64,000 bases of DNA from Micromonospora arborensis. GTDB taxonomy: Bacteria > Actinomycetota > Actinomycetes > Mycobacteriales > Micromonosporaceae. The notes under the pieces were generated by a model. The model was given only the letters and a program-made list of their open reading frames with translations. It made no database searches and was not told the origin of the DNA. Both the position numbers and the translations under genes were made by a program. Location: positions 81,897-145,896 of the forward strand of contig NZ_PYBV01000018.1 of assembly GCF_003205615.1 (NCBI RefSeq). Reading direction: 5' to 3'. Below are positions 53,501 through 62,551 of this stretch, piece by piece; within the stretch, counting starts at the first letter, position 1, and each line of letters begins with the position of its first letter.

Positions 53501-54886
53501 TGGCCCGGCCGCCGACGGCATCGCCTCCGACGGGCGTACCGATCGGTCAACCGCGTCCGGGTTGGACACACCGCCCACTGGTGACGACGTGCTCACGTCG
53601 GCCGCCGTGGACGACGGCAACTCGACCCGCACCTGCGCTTCGGCGGGTACCGCTGCCAGGTGAGCAGGGGGCTGCGCGGCGACGGCGGCCGTCGCCTGCA
53701 CCGGAACGCCCGAAGACGGAGCCATCCCGCTGGTAGCTGCCGGCTGCGCGCCCGCCGAAGAGGACGTCCCCGCCGAGGACGCGGAAGCGGGGGTTGCCCC
53801 GGAAGACGGGTCGCCCACGACAGGCGCTTCGAACGGAAGGGACGGACCGGCGAGGGTGGCTCCGGCGAGGGCGTTGGCCTGCGCGTCGAGCCGCGCGCGT
53901 AGCGCGTGGTCGGTCTGACCGGTCGCCGAGCCGGTGGCCCCGGAGGCGGCAGCGCGTGCCACGTCCTCCATCGAGGTCAGGCCCTGACCGGTGGCCAGGC
54001 TGGCGGCGCTGTCGGCGAGCACCTCGCCGGTCATCTCGCGACCCAGGTGCTCCCCGACGCGCGCGGCTCGCCCGGTCGCGTGCCGACCCAGGCCGGCGAG
54101 CGGTGCGACCGCCCCGCCGGCGAGCCCGCCGACCGCCGACGCGCCGAGGTCGGTCAGGTCCAGGCCGTGGGCCCGCCCGGTGGAGTTCTGGTACGCCTGG
54201 GTGGCCAGGGTGACCCCGGCCTCCTCGGTGGCTTCCTCCAAACCTTCACGGGCGGCCCGCTTGCTGAGCCCGCGCACGCCGCCCCGGGCGACCTCCTTGG
54301 CTGCCCGCTCGCCGGCCTCCTTGAGCCCGTGTTTGAGAGATTTGCTGGCCAGTTGGCCCATCAGTCGTTTGAAGATCTGTTGGACCAGCAGCCGGGTCGC
54401 GGTGATCGCCGCGCCGGCGGCGGGGGTCGCGGCACCGGCGGTGAGCATCGCCGCCACCGCCACCGAGAGCAGCTCGACGACCAGGATGCCCAGCTCGATC
54501 CAGACTTCCAGCTTGGCGCCCTCGATGTCGCAGCCGCATTCCTCGACCAGCCGGCCGAGGTCGGCGGTGACGGCGAGCAGCACGGGCAGCGGGGCGTCGG
54601 CGCCCTCGGCGATCCCTCGCCAGGCGGCCTCGAACGCGGCGTCGACCGCCCCGACGCCGCCGTAGGAGTTGTGCACCTCGACGGCGGCGGTGGCGGCATC
54701 GGTGTGCGGGCCGGCGAGGACGCCGGCAACCGCGTACCACTGGTCGGCGACGTCCCAGACGGCCCGCTCGTTGCCCTCCGGCCACTGCACGCCGACCACC
54801 CAGTCGAGGGCCTCGTAGATCCAGCCCGGCACGTCCCAGGGTGCGTAGTCGAGTGGGTGCGGAATCGGGCTCGGCAGCACGCTCAT
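50507..54886 (-). CDS. Polymorphic toxin: CpnT-like N-terminus, papain-like domain and RelA/SpoT-like C-terminal domain
   Basis: 1459 residues. Residues 1-~130 form a WXG100-like/CpnT-type N-terminal region (YAPWDVPGWIYEALDWVVG); hydrophobic helices near residues 130-170 and an Ala-rich helical part follow. About 472-534 are seven 9-residue repeats of the type ADPxLSSxA, then a Pro/Ser/Thr linker. Near 855-980 is a papain-fold (Tox-PL-type, glutamine deamidase-like) domain: GINCLDCTLSMF with the candidate Cys, GSHAWVALNQNG with His, VLFVDPQNG with Asp. Near 1233-1459 is a RelA/SpoT-like synthetase domain: ARRRAEDKV, LIDLAAAKVEF (candidate Asp), DRFISPMSSGYRDVQLVLRM and GEFRLHLGAL (Glu). Two different effector folds in one protein suggest either two toxic modules or one processing and one toxic module. 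Confidence 0.8.
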   Translation of the reverse strand: MSVLPSPIPHPLDYAPWDVPGWIYEALDWVVGVQWPEGNERAVWDVADQWYAVAGVLAGPHTDAATAAVEVHNSYGGVGAVDAAFEAAWRGIAEGADAPLPVLLAVTADLGRLVEECGCDIEGAKLEVWIELGILVVELLSVAVAAMLTAGAATPAAGAAITATRLLVQQIFKRLMGQLASKSLKHGLKEAGERAAKEVARGGVRGLSKRAAREGLEEATEEAGVTLATQAYQNSTGRAHGLDLTDLGASAVGGLAGGAVAPLAGLGRHATGRAARVGEHLGREMTGEVLADSAASLATGQGLTSMEDVARAAASGATGSATGQTDHALRARLDAQANALAGATLAGPSLPFEAPVVGDPSSGATPASASSAGTSSSAGAQPAATSGMAPSSGVPVQATAAVAAQPPAHLAAVPAEAQVRVELPSSTAADVSTSSPVGGVSNPDAVDRSVRPSEAMPSAAGPLAERAGAPVAADPTLSSAATDPSLSSVAADPRLSSVAADPGLSSAAADPGPSSAAADPRLSSVAADPRLSSVAAPASVVGAIEPATGVAPGHLGNSPHATTSGPVAWSPSTGTGSPAPVTFAAPTTTNNPPPVTPTPPVVGRFAGPSRTPTRDVLAPAHPARGRASIPVDVAAFGDTSVPTIETNAAYAAQWAAEAEAAERRRYQGHYESQRAGFEHNRRQAEATRLRARAAEHDRRAIEYATYARQLHQAGHRRWADGWQRAANDETRAYAQWRDLADAVLAGTTAPAVVDIGAAVFEHANRDVGALALGAVETTGPSRLTGDDVPPPIDDSRPYGQPGGLRPPLALHQVDVERQMPREPDGAVTRTADPRQGNWFRLLNDGGPAADATRGINCLDCTLSMFETWVHGRPRVSAPRTFDGYLDGDIRRPIRGEAGGPGRVEDVTGGRFQQLLAPPSGQRPHAEQARQAADRGYRNLRDQLLLGGHGSYAFLITESPHGGSHAWVALNQNGTVLFVDPQNGLIRDRPLYPDVIGIDALLLSGDGRPMPLGGLPRGRFSERPDLPEHPPTYDNGSHGDPYINRMYLLLDGPGSAPPRQGGEPVDESSGTASGQHPPSGSPARVVSMAGSLDEIFAAGVSPAEFATVVDPPTLRRLVSDLDEASARDVVRLFVDGRVRDMLDGARREPPANEPDLAEHLVRQLVRQPDLARMILSTPELANSLTARPLTLYHLSGHQQAIDVLAEVLDDVARGAAVERGAADGQVPRPAPTPLTDEQLRISASIQVRRGPVAQAGFDDLRRGDEAYRRRYLDDLYAAAAVAQADLNELAVSLAQVDGRRVGEPGWRARPKARRRAEDKVNKNQGDASKLIDLAAAKVEFRSLDDLYAGLGRIEEHRGIVVVSCEDRFISPMSSGYRDVQLVLRMRNGHLGEFRLHLGALDAVAVWEHVLYEVRRDVEALAESEGRALTARELAITNGIRLREQQLFWEALQSTFEEKSE
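53283..53471 (-). repeat. Seven 27-base tandem units encoding ADPxLSSxA
   Basis: Seven units in frame inside the toxin gene, from 53283 to 53471 on the plus strand. The first and third residue positions and the central Leu/Pro vary. This gives a flexible repeat spacer between the N-terminal and toxic regions. Confidence 0.85.
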
Positions 54887-54901
54887 CGAAGTCGCCAGCC
54901 G

Positions 54902-55234
54902 TCAACGTTGGTCGGCGGCCCGACCGAACCGGGCAGCGCTGGCCCCGTCGGTCTGCACGCTCGCGTCGACCGCGTGAACCACGTCGCTGCCCAGCTCGGT
55001 GAGCCGGTGCCCGACGCCCGCCCAGGCCCGCAGCACGGTCTGCTCGAACCCGCGGTAGTTGCGCTCGAACGCGGCGCCGATGTCGTCGCGGCCCCAGGGC
55101 CGAGCCCCGCTGGCGGCCTCGATGGCGCCGCCTTCCGCCGCCCGACGGGCCGTCACCGCCTCGCCGGCGAGTGCCAGGTCGGCACCGGCCCGGCGGGCGC
55201 GGGACGGATCGAGCCAGAGCTGCCCGTCGGTCAT
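54902..55234 (-). CDS. WXG100/ESX-like small helical protein
   Basis: 110 residues; ends 15 bases before the toxin gene and its start overlaps the upstream stop by four bases (ATGA). The sequence is helical ([21 protein letters not shown], and a second helix near [34 protein letters not shown]) with no WXG itself but with a W at ARPWG and another near LRAWAG, typical of divergent EspC/WXG-like type VII secretion-target proteins. Such proteins are presumed to guide or chaperone the large secreted effector. No ESX core gene is nearby, so the secretion route must be encoded elsewhere. Confidence 0.6.
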   Translation of the reverse strand: MTDGQLWLDPSRARRAGADLALAGEAVTARRAAEGGAIEAASGARPWGRDDIGAAFERNYRGFEQTVLRAWAGVGHRLTELGSDVVHAVDASVQTDGASAARFGRAADQR

Positions 55235-55671
55235 GCCTTCCCCTCACCCCTGCCCAGCACGGCGTCGGCCCGGCCGAGCAGCGCGGCGTAATCACCGGTG
55301 CGCAGGAAGTCCACCGACCCGGAGCCGGCCGGCATGGCCTCGGCAACGAGGTCGCGGGTGGCGTCGGAGGCGGCGGTCGCGGCGGCCCGGATCGTTTCGG
55401 TGATTTTTCGGCTGAGCGCCCCGGCGTCCCGATCGCGGTAGACGGTTGGCGCCAGCTCGACGTCGATCAACTGGCCCTGGGCGCCCACCGTGGCCGTCAC
55501 CTGGCCGTCGGCCGAACGTCGGGTCACCCGCAGCTCGGCGAGCCGCGCCTGCAGAGTGTCCAAACCGGACCTGAGCTGCTGATATTGCCCATAAACGTCG
55601 TCGAATCGGGCCCGTAGTTCGCGATTGGCGCCCCGGTCCGCGTGTTCGCCCACCACCGCCCCTCCCGTCAC
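55231..55671 (-). CDS. YbaB/EbfC-family nucleoid-associated-like protein of a toxin operon
   Basis: 146 residues. YbaB/EbfC family pattern: a coiled-coil N-terminal helix ([25 protein letters not shown]), a conserved central strand pair with [24 protein letters not shown], then a helical tail ([24 protein letters not shown]). Canonical YbaB binds DNA as a dimer, but in actinobacteria many paralogues sit beside WXG-type genes and their role may be to assist effector secretion rather than DNA binding. Start ambiguous: ATG at 55671 or a GTG six codons later (VVGEHADRG). First gene of the operon. Confidence 0.75.
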   Translation of the reverse strand: MTGGAVVGEHADRGANRELRARFDDVYGQYQQLRSGLDTLQARLAELRVTRRSADGQVTATVGAQGQLIDVELAPTVYRDRDAGALSRKITETIRAAATAASDATRDLVAEAMPAGSGSVDFLRTGDYAALLGRADAVLGRGEGKA

Positions 55672-55732
55672 CGTCGGTAGAACACAACAATACCGGCCGC
55701 CATCGATCCGTGTGGTCCGGTAGTTTCAGTGT

Positions 55733-56974
55733 GTGATCGACCGTCTACAGGTAGAGCAACTCGCGGCCACCTGGGCTCGCCGCGACTCGCAGCGCCTCGG
55801 CCACGAGTGCACGGCGATGGTCGACGAGTTCGACCTCGGCTACGTCATCACGTCCGTCGTGCCCACCGAGGTCCGCACCGTCCCCGGTGACCTGCCGACG
55901 ACCGTCATCGACAAGCAGACCGGCAAGGTCACCACCTGGCCCCGGGTGCCGAGCACGGTGGTGGCGGAGCTGTACCGGCGCAGCCAGCCCACCGAGCCGA
56001 CAGCTCCCCGCACTGTCGATCCGTCGAGCCTGCTGGTCCGGGAAATCAATCGGATCGCCACTCCGAACACCGCCGCGCACCTGACCATCGAGGGTCGCAT
56101 CTGGACAGCCCAGGGCACGAAGGCGGACGTCCCACTGAACCATCACCCGCTCGTCCGCACCTACCTCGATCAGCTTCCCCCCGGCGATCTGGTCCGGGGT
56201 GGGGAAGCCCACGCCGAGCTGATCGTGGTCTCCGACGTCCTGCACGAGTACGACCACCGTCGCGCCGCCGAGGGCATCGCGCCGATGGGTCGGGCCGAGG
56301 CGGCGGCGCTGCTGGAGGACGCCCGGTTCGAGATCTTCCGGATCCGTGAGCCGGGTGATCCGGCTGGCGGCCCCGCTGAGCGGCCCTGCGATTCGTGCAT
56401 CAGCTTCCTGGTGCGGGCCAACGTCCTGCCGGAGGCGGCTCGGGCCTACACCGAAACTTGGCGCGCGCCGGCGGAGGACGACCCGGATCCGGGGCGCTTT
56501 CCACCGGAGGTCGCCAACGCGCTGGTCGCGGCCGGTTGGCGACCGCACATCGGGGACCAGATCATGGCTGCCGCAGCCGTACGGGATGTCACCGCGGTGC
56601 CGGGGCTGGCCCACCGGCACACCGTGTTTCCCGCCGCTGTCGAGGCGCTGACCGCGTTCCCCAGCCTGGTCGGCGCCCGGCGCGGCCGGGGCGAACAGGT
56701 GTGGATCTCCCGATTCGACATCCGCCCACACACCGTCGCGCACACCGCCGACACGCTCGCGGACTTCGGGGCGGTGCTCGGCGTACGACTCTTCCCGATC
56801 GGCACCGAACAACAGGACAGCATCCTGGCGGTGGACGAGCGGGGTCGAGTGTTCGCCCTCGATCAGGCCGGCGAGTGGTTCCTCGGCGACACCATCGACG
56901 CCGCGCTGACCACGCTGCTGCTCGGCCGCGCCCCCGCCCGGGTGCGCGACGACGGCACCTGGCAGGCCGGTTAG
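55733..56974 (+). CDS. YwqJ-like nucleic-acid deaminase fused to SUKH-3-like immunity domain
   Basis: 413 residues, GTG start at 55733 (TAGTTT lies six bases upstream, compatible with a leaderless mRNA). The first ~90 residues look like a small immunity domain (GYVITSVVPTEV and VIDKQTGKVTTWPRVPSTVVAELY), possibly YrhB/Imm35-type. The middle is a zinc deaminase: GGEAHAELIVVSD (HAE, near residue 159) and AERPCDSCISFL (PCxxC near residue 217), matching the YwqJ-related toxin family. The C-terminal ~150 residues (ISRFDIRPHTVAHTADTLADFGAVLG, LFPIG, RVFALDQAGEWFLGDTIDAALTTLL) match the SUKH-3 immunity family. Toxin-like and immunity domains in one protein suggest an immunity or self-inhibited factor. 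Confidence 0.75.
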   Translation: MIDRLQVEQLAATWARRDSQRLGHECTAMVDEFDLGYVITSVVPTEVRTVPGDLPTTVIDKQTGKVTTWPRVPSTVVAELYRRSQPTEPTAPRTVDPSSLLVREINRIATPNTAAHLTIEGRIWTAQGTKADVPLNHHPLVRTYLDQLPPGDLVRGGEAHAELIVVSDVLHEYDHRRAAEGIAPMGRAEAAALLEDARFEIFRIREPGDPAGGPAERPCDSCISFLVRANVLPEAARAYTETWRAPAEDDPDPGRFPPEVANALVAAGWRPHIGDQIMAAAAVRDVTAVPGLAHRHTVFPAAVEALTAFPSLVGARRGRGEQVWISRFDIRPHTVAHTADTLADFGAVLGVRLFPIGTEQQDSILAVDERGRVFALDQAGEWFLGDTIDAALTTLLLGRAPARVRDDGTWQAG

Positions 56975-56983
56975 AGCACGGCG

Positions 56984-57658
56984 TCAGCGCAGCACTTCGA
57001 CCGTGTTGCGGCGGACCAGGTTCTTGCCGGGCTCGCGGATCTGCTCCATCGCGGCGGAGTTGAGCAGCACGCAACTGCCGGACGGGCCGGTCACCGTCAC
57101 CGTGGTCGCCCGGTTGTTGTCCAGGTTCGTCACCCGCAGCCGCGTACCCACCGGGAACTGTCCGCTGGTCGCCGCCGGGACGCCACCCTCGGCGAAGAAG
57201 GTGATCGCCCCAGAGCAGGCCGAGTGGGGTGCCGGACCCGACGCCCCGGGGGACGCCGCACCGGGGCGTACCGTGCCGGCGGTCGGCTGCCCGACGGCCG
57301 GCGCCCCACCCTCCAGCCGCTCCACCACGTTGCGACGGATCACGTTCTTGCCCGGCTCCCTGACCAACTCCATGGCGGCCGCGTTGAGCAGCACACAACT
57401 GCCCGACGGGCCGGTCACCGTCACCGTGGCCGCCCGGTTGTTGTCCAGGTTCGTCACCCGCAGCCGCGTACCCACCGGGAACCGGTCGCTTGTCGCCGCC
57501 GGCGCCCCGCCCTCCGCCGAGAAGGTGACCGAGCCGGAGCAGACGGACGACCGGGCCGGGGCGGTGCCGGCGAAACCGAAGTTGGTCCCCACCGCCACAC
57601 CCGCCGCGGCGAGCACCGCCACGGTCGCCGCCAGCACGTGCCTGCGCTGCACCCTCAT
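56984..57658 (-). CDS. Secreted tandem double-psi beta-barrel (RlpA-like) protein
   Basis: 224 residues from the ATG at 57658 with GGAGTG upstream. The signal peptide is MRVQRRHVLAATVAVLAAAGVAVG. The mature protein has two near-identical copies (about residues 45-125 and 150-224) of an RlpA-like fold with FPVGTRLRVTNLDNNRA in both, a linker PGAASPGASGPAP, and no catalytic His/Asp of lytic RlpA: the corresponding end reads GSCVLLNAAAME instead of GxxIDLSxAA. Each domain contains two Cys that could form a disulfide. It may bind peptidoglycan without cutting it. It lies 57 bases past the vanX-like gene, on the same strand. Confidence 0.65.
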   Translation of the reverse strand: MRVQRRHVLAATVAVLAAAGVAVGTNFGFAGTAPARSSVCSGSVTFSAEGGAPAATSDRFPVGTRLRVTNLDNNRAATVTVTGPSGSCVLLNAAAMELVREPGKNVIRRNVVERLEGGAPAVGQPTAGTVRPGAASPGASGPAPHSACSGAITFFAEGGVPAATSGQFPVGTRLRVTNLDNNRATTVTVTGPSGSCVLLNSAAMEQIREPGKNLVRRNTVEVLR

Positions 57659-57715
57659 CGCCGTCACTCCCGTCCTCGGTGGTGTCCTCACTCACCTGGT
57701 ACGGGCGGGGGCGTC

Positions 57716-59591
<1,876 letters not shown>

Positions 59592-59632
59592 CGTTTCTCC
59601 TTCGTGTGCGGGTGCGGGTGCGGTCAGCGCCG

Positions 59633-59704
59633 GTGCGGCGCGGGTGGCTACTGCGGCGCGGGTGCCTGCTGCGGCGCGGGTGGGCGGTGCGGCGCGGGTA
59701 GGTC
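59633..59704. repeat. Four 18-base tandem units at the acyltransferase 3' end
   Basis: Units of TGCGGCGCGGGT plus six variable bases follow each other four times across the stop codon at 59648; on the minus strand they add the Pro/Ala/Gln tail APHRPPAPQQAPAPQ to the protein. Confidence 0.75.
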
Positions 59705-60745
59705 GAACAGCCAGCTCGCACGGGCCGCCAGCAGCCCGCGGTGCAGCGCCAGGCTGAGCGCCAGCACCGCTGCGGTGAGCAGGACGGGGTAACCGACCAC
59801 CAGCACCGCCCGGCCGGATCCAGCCAGGTCGGCGACCGGACCGGCGAGCAGCCGATGCAGCAGCGCGAGGACCGGCATGTGGATGACGTAGACCGGCAGC
59901 GTCCGGCGACCCAGGCCAGCCAGGGCGCCGCCGATCCGGGGCAGGTCGGCCACCTGGGCGGCAGCGGTGACGCCGAACGCCACCGCCGCGAGGGACACCA
60001 GCAGGCCGACACCGAGCCACCGCCCGGCGCCCGCCGCCACGGCGGCGAGCGCCACGGCGTACAGGGCGAAGGTCCACACCAGCCGCCGCCGGCTCGCGGT
60101 GGCGGCCCACCGCTGGACGTACGGCCGCAGGTGCAGGCCGGCGAGGAAGAACACCAGGTTCTGGTAGACCCCCGCACGGTTGCCGGGAGTGTCCAGCAGG
60201 CCGACCGCGGCGATCGCCGACAGTACGCCGGCGGCCGCGATCAGTACCGCCGGGTGAACCCGGCGCAGCACCTTGGCCAGCACGAAGTAGAGGGCCAGCG
60301 CGTACAGGTACCAGAGGTTGGACGGGGTGACGGTCAGCTGTGCCAGCAGGCCCCCGACGTCGGTGGCGCGATCGGTGGGGAAGTCCGGAACGAGGGCCAG
60401 CACGGCGGTGTGGATCAGCAGCCAGGTCGCGTACAGGTAGCACAACCGACTGACCCGGGAGCGGCGGACCACGCGCCACGGCCGGTGGATGGCGTTCGCG
60501 GCGAAGATCCCGGAGATCGTGAAGAACAGCGGCATCCGCAGCGGCAACAACTGCTCCCCGAGCACCCCCCAGGCACCCGGCACCGGCAACCCGACCCGCC
60601 AGTCGATCCGCAGGTAGTGCTTCACCACGACGTGCCAGAGCACCACGAGGATGAGACAGCCGCCCTTGGCGACGTCCGCCCACACCACCCGCGCCGAGTG
60701 CGGGCTGACAGCGGGCGCGATCGGCGCGGCTACTTCGGTCGTCAC
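59648..60745 (-). CDS. Acyltransferase family 3 membrane protein
   Basis: 365 residues from the GTG at 60745 with GAGGAG upstream. About ten hydrophobic helices with the Acyl_transf_3 pattern: VVWADVAKGGCLILVVLWHVVVKH (first helix with His), MPLFFTISGIFAANA, SRVSRLCYLYATWLL and FFLAGLHLRPYVQRWA. Family members O-acylate sugars or peptidoglycan at the membrane. Notably, the membrane N-terminal half of enterococcal VanT, the membrane serine racemase of D-Ser-type resistance, belongs to this same family (recalled). Here it stands as a separate gene directly before the PLP enzyme, which could be read as VanT split into two genes. Confidence 0.8.
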   Translation of the reverse strand: MTTEVAAPIAPAVSPHSARVVWADVAKGGCLILVVLWHVVVKHYLRIDWRVGLPVPGAWGVLGEQLLPLRMPLFFTISGIFAANAIHRPWRVVRRSRVSRLCYLYATWLLIHTAVLALVPDFPTDRATDVGGLLAQLTVTPSNLWYLYALALYFVLAKVLRRVHPAVLIAAAGVLSAIAAVGLLDTPGNRAGVYQNLVFFLAGLHLRPYVQRWAATASRRRLVWTFALYAVALAAVAAGAGRWLGVGLLVSLAAVAFGVTAAAQVADLPRIGGALAGLGRRTLPVYVIHMPVLALLHRLLAGPVADLAGSGRAVLVVGYPVLLTAAVLALSLALHRGLLAARASWLFDLPAPHRPPAPQQAPAPQ

Positions 60746-60797
60746 GGGTTTCTCCTCTCTTTTCGGGCGTACCGCAGGTGGGATCCCCGGCACACGG

Positions 60798-60816
60798 ACC
60801 CCGGGTGACCCGGGGT
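60798..60816 (-). terminator. Small hairpin between vanS-like and acyltransferase genes
   Basis: ACCCCGGG and CCCGGGGT pair (8 bp, 3-base loop) eight bases past the vanS-like stop. It could end a vanRS transcript before the downstream genes, or attenuate read-through. Confidence 0.55.
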
Positions 60817-60824
60817 TGGCGGCG

Positions 60825-61889
60825 TCAGATCGTGTTGGGTAGTTGGACGTCCACCCGCAGGCCGCCGTGCTCGGCGGGCCGGGCCGCGATGATGCCGTCG
60901 TGTGCCTGGGTGATCGAGCGGGCGATGGCCAGTCCCAGACCGGCGCCACCGCCATGCGAGGTGCGGTCCCGGGCGAGCCGGCGGAACGGCTCGAAGAGGC
61001 CGGCCACCGCTTCGGCCGGCACCGGTTGTCCGGTGTTGACCACGGACAGCGCGGGCGTGCCGCTCACCGCGACGGTCAGCGAGCCGCCCCGACGGTTGTA
61101 CTTGATCCCGTTCTCCACCAGGTTGCTGACCAGGCGCTCCAGCAACACCCGCTCGCCGACGACGATCCGGGGTACGAGATGGGTGTCGATGGTGACCGCG
61201 GCCTCCCGCGCGCGGTCCTGGTACCCGGCGAGCACCGCCTCGACGATCGTGTCGAGCCGCTGCGGTATTCGCGAGCGCAGGCCCTGATCGCTCTCGCTGA
61301 GCGCGAGCAGGCCCTCGATCAGCCGCTCGTTACGCTCGTTGGTCTCCAGCAGTTGGCTGGTCAACAGCTCCAACTGCTCGCCGGTGAGCGCCCTGGCCAT
61401 GCCGACCTCGATGAGCGTCCGCTGCACGGCCAACGGAGTACGCAGCTCGTGCGAGGCGTTCGCGGCGAACCGCCGCTGCCCCTCGTACCCAGCGGAAACG
61501 CGCTCCATCATCTCGTCGATCGCCCGGGCCAGCCGGGCCAACTCGTCGCGCCCCCGTGGTCGGATCCGGTGACCCAGGTTCTGCGGGCCGAGGTGCCCGA
61601 TCGGCCCGGCCAGGTCACGGACCGGACGCAGGCACCACACCGCACCGAACCAGAGCGCCACAAGGACCGCCAGGGTCACGGCCAGAACGGCCACCAGCGG
61701 CAGCACGAACGCCCCCGGGCGCACGTTCCCGCAGACCGTCGTCAGCCCAGGCACGGGTAGGTCGCAGAACTGCTGGCCCCACGTCCAGGTCGTCCCCGCC
61801 AGCCACTTGCCGACCGCCGGCAACAGCGGCCCGGCCAGCAGTGCCAGCAGACCCACGAGCAGCACCCGGCGACGGGGCGTCCAGGTCAC
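60825..61889 (-). CDS. VanS-like sensor histidine kinase
   Basis: 354 residues, GTG start overlapping the vanR-like stop by four bases. Two N-terminal membrane helices (about residues 8-28 and 62-85) enclose a short extracytoplasmic loop with two cysteines (QQFCDLPVPGLTTVCGN). A HAMP domain, the phosphoacceptor AASHELRTPLAVQRT (His near residue 146) and HATPase boxes NLVENGIKYN and GAGLGLAIA follow. It resembles the kinase that pairs with VanR-like regulators of actinobacteria; similar pairs control many unrelated genes, so glycopeptide sensing is inferred only from the adjacent vanX-like operon. Confidence 0.88.
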   Translation of the reverse strand: MTWTPRRRVLLVGLLALLAGPLLPAVGKWLAGTTWTWGQQFCDLPVPGLTTVCGNVRPGAFVLPLVAVLAVTLAVLVALWFGAVWCLRPVRDLAGPIGHLGPQNLGHRIRPRGRDELARLARAIDEMMERVSAGYEGQRRFAANASHELRTPLAVQRTLIEVGMARALTGEQLELLTSQLLETNERNERLIEGLLALSESDQGLRSRIPQRLDTIVEAVLAGYQDRAREAAVTIDTHLVPRIVVGERVLLERLVSNLVENGIKYNRRGGSLTVAVSGTPALSVVNTGQPVPAEAVAGLFEPFRRLARDRTSHGGGAGLGLAIARSITQAHDGIIAARPAEHGGLRVDVQLPNTI

Positions 61890-62551
61890 GCCGTGCCGCC
61901 GATGCGGTAGCCGGCCTTCGGAACGGTGTGGATGATCGCGGGGTCACCGAGCTTCTTACGCAAGGTCATCATGGTGACCCGGACGGCGTTGGTGAACGGG
62001 TCGGCGAACTCGTCCCAGGCCTGCTCCAGCAACTCCTCAGCGCTGACCACCTGCCCGTCCGCGCGCAGCAGCACGTGCAGCACGGCGAACTCCTTCGGGC
62101 TCAGCGCCAGCGGGCGGCCGTCCCGGGTAGCGACATGCCGGCCCACGTCCAGGACCAGGCCCTCCTGGGCGAGCACCGGTGGCAGCGCCGGGGTGGACCG
62201 TCGACCGAGAGCCTGCACCCGGGCCACCAGCTCGGCGAAGGCGAACGGTTTGGTCAGGTAGTCGTCCGCGCCGAGACCGAGCCCCTCCACCCGGTCCCGG
62301 ATACCGGCCGCCGCGGTGAGCAGCAGCACCCGGGTGCCGACCTGTGATTCGGCGATGTTGCGGCACACCTCGTCGCCGGTGTGCCCCGGCATGTCCCGGT
62401 CCAGCACCGCGACGTCGTACCGGTTCACGCCGATCCGTTCCAGCGCGCCGTCGCCGTCGTAGCAGACGTCAACGGCCATCGACAGACGGCGCAGCCCTTC
62501 GGCCACCATGTCCGCCAACAACCGCTCGTCGTCCGCCACCAACACACGCAC
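61886..62551 (-). CDS. VanR-like OmpR-family response regulator
   Basis: 221 residues, GTG start with GGGGAG upstream. The receiver domain has VADDERLLADMVAEGL, the phosphoacceptor Asp in AVLDRDMPGHTGDEV (near residue 51) and GADDYLTKPFAFAELVARV. The winged-helix domain has ALSPKEFAVLHVLL, VSAEELLEQAWDEFADPFTNAVRVTMMTLRKKLG and PKAGYRIGG. The segment ADPFTNAVR is characteristic of VanR-type regulators from actinobacteria (recalled). AACCC-TT-AACCC stretches lie about 50 bases upstream on the minus strand and might be a regulator site. Stop and vanS-like start overlap (ATGA). Confidence 0.9.
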   Translation of the reverse strand: MRVLVADDERLLADMVAEGLRRLSMAVDVCYDGDGALERIGVNRYDVAVLDRDMPGHTGDEVCRNIAESQVGTRVLLLTAAAGIRDRVEGLGLGADDYLTKPFAFAELVARVQALGRRSTPALPPVLAQEGLVLDVGRHVATRDGRPLALSPKEFAVLHVLLRADGQVVSAEELLEQAWDEFADPFTNAVRVTMMTLRKKLGDPAIIHTVPKAGYRIGGTA

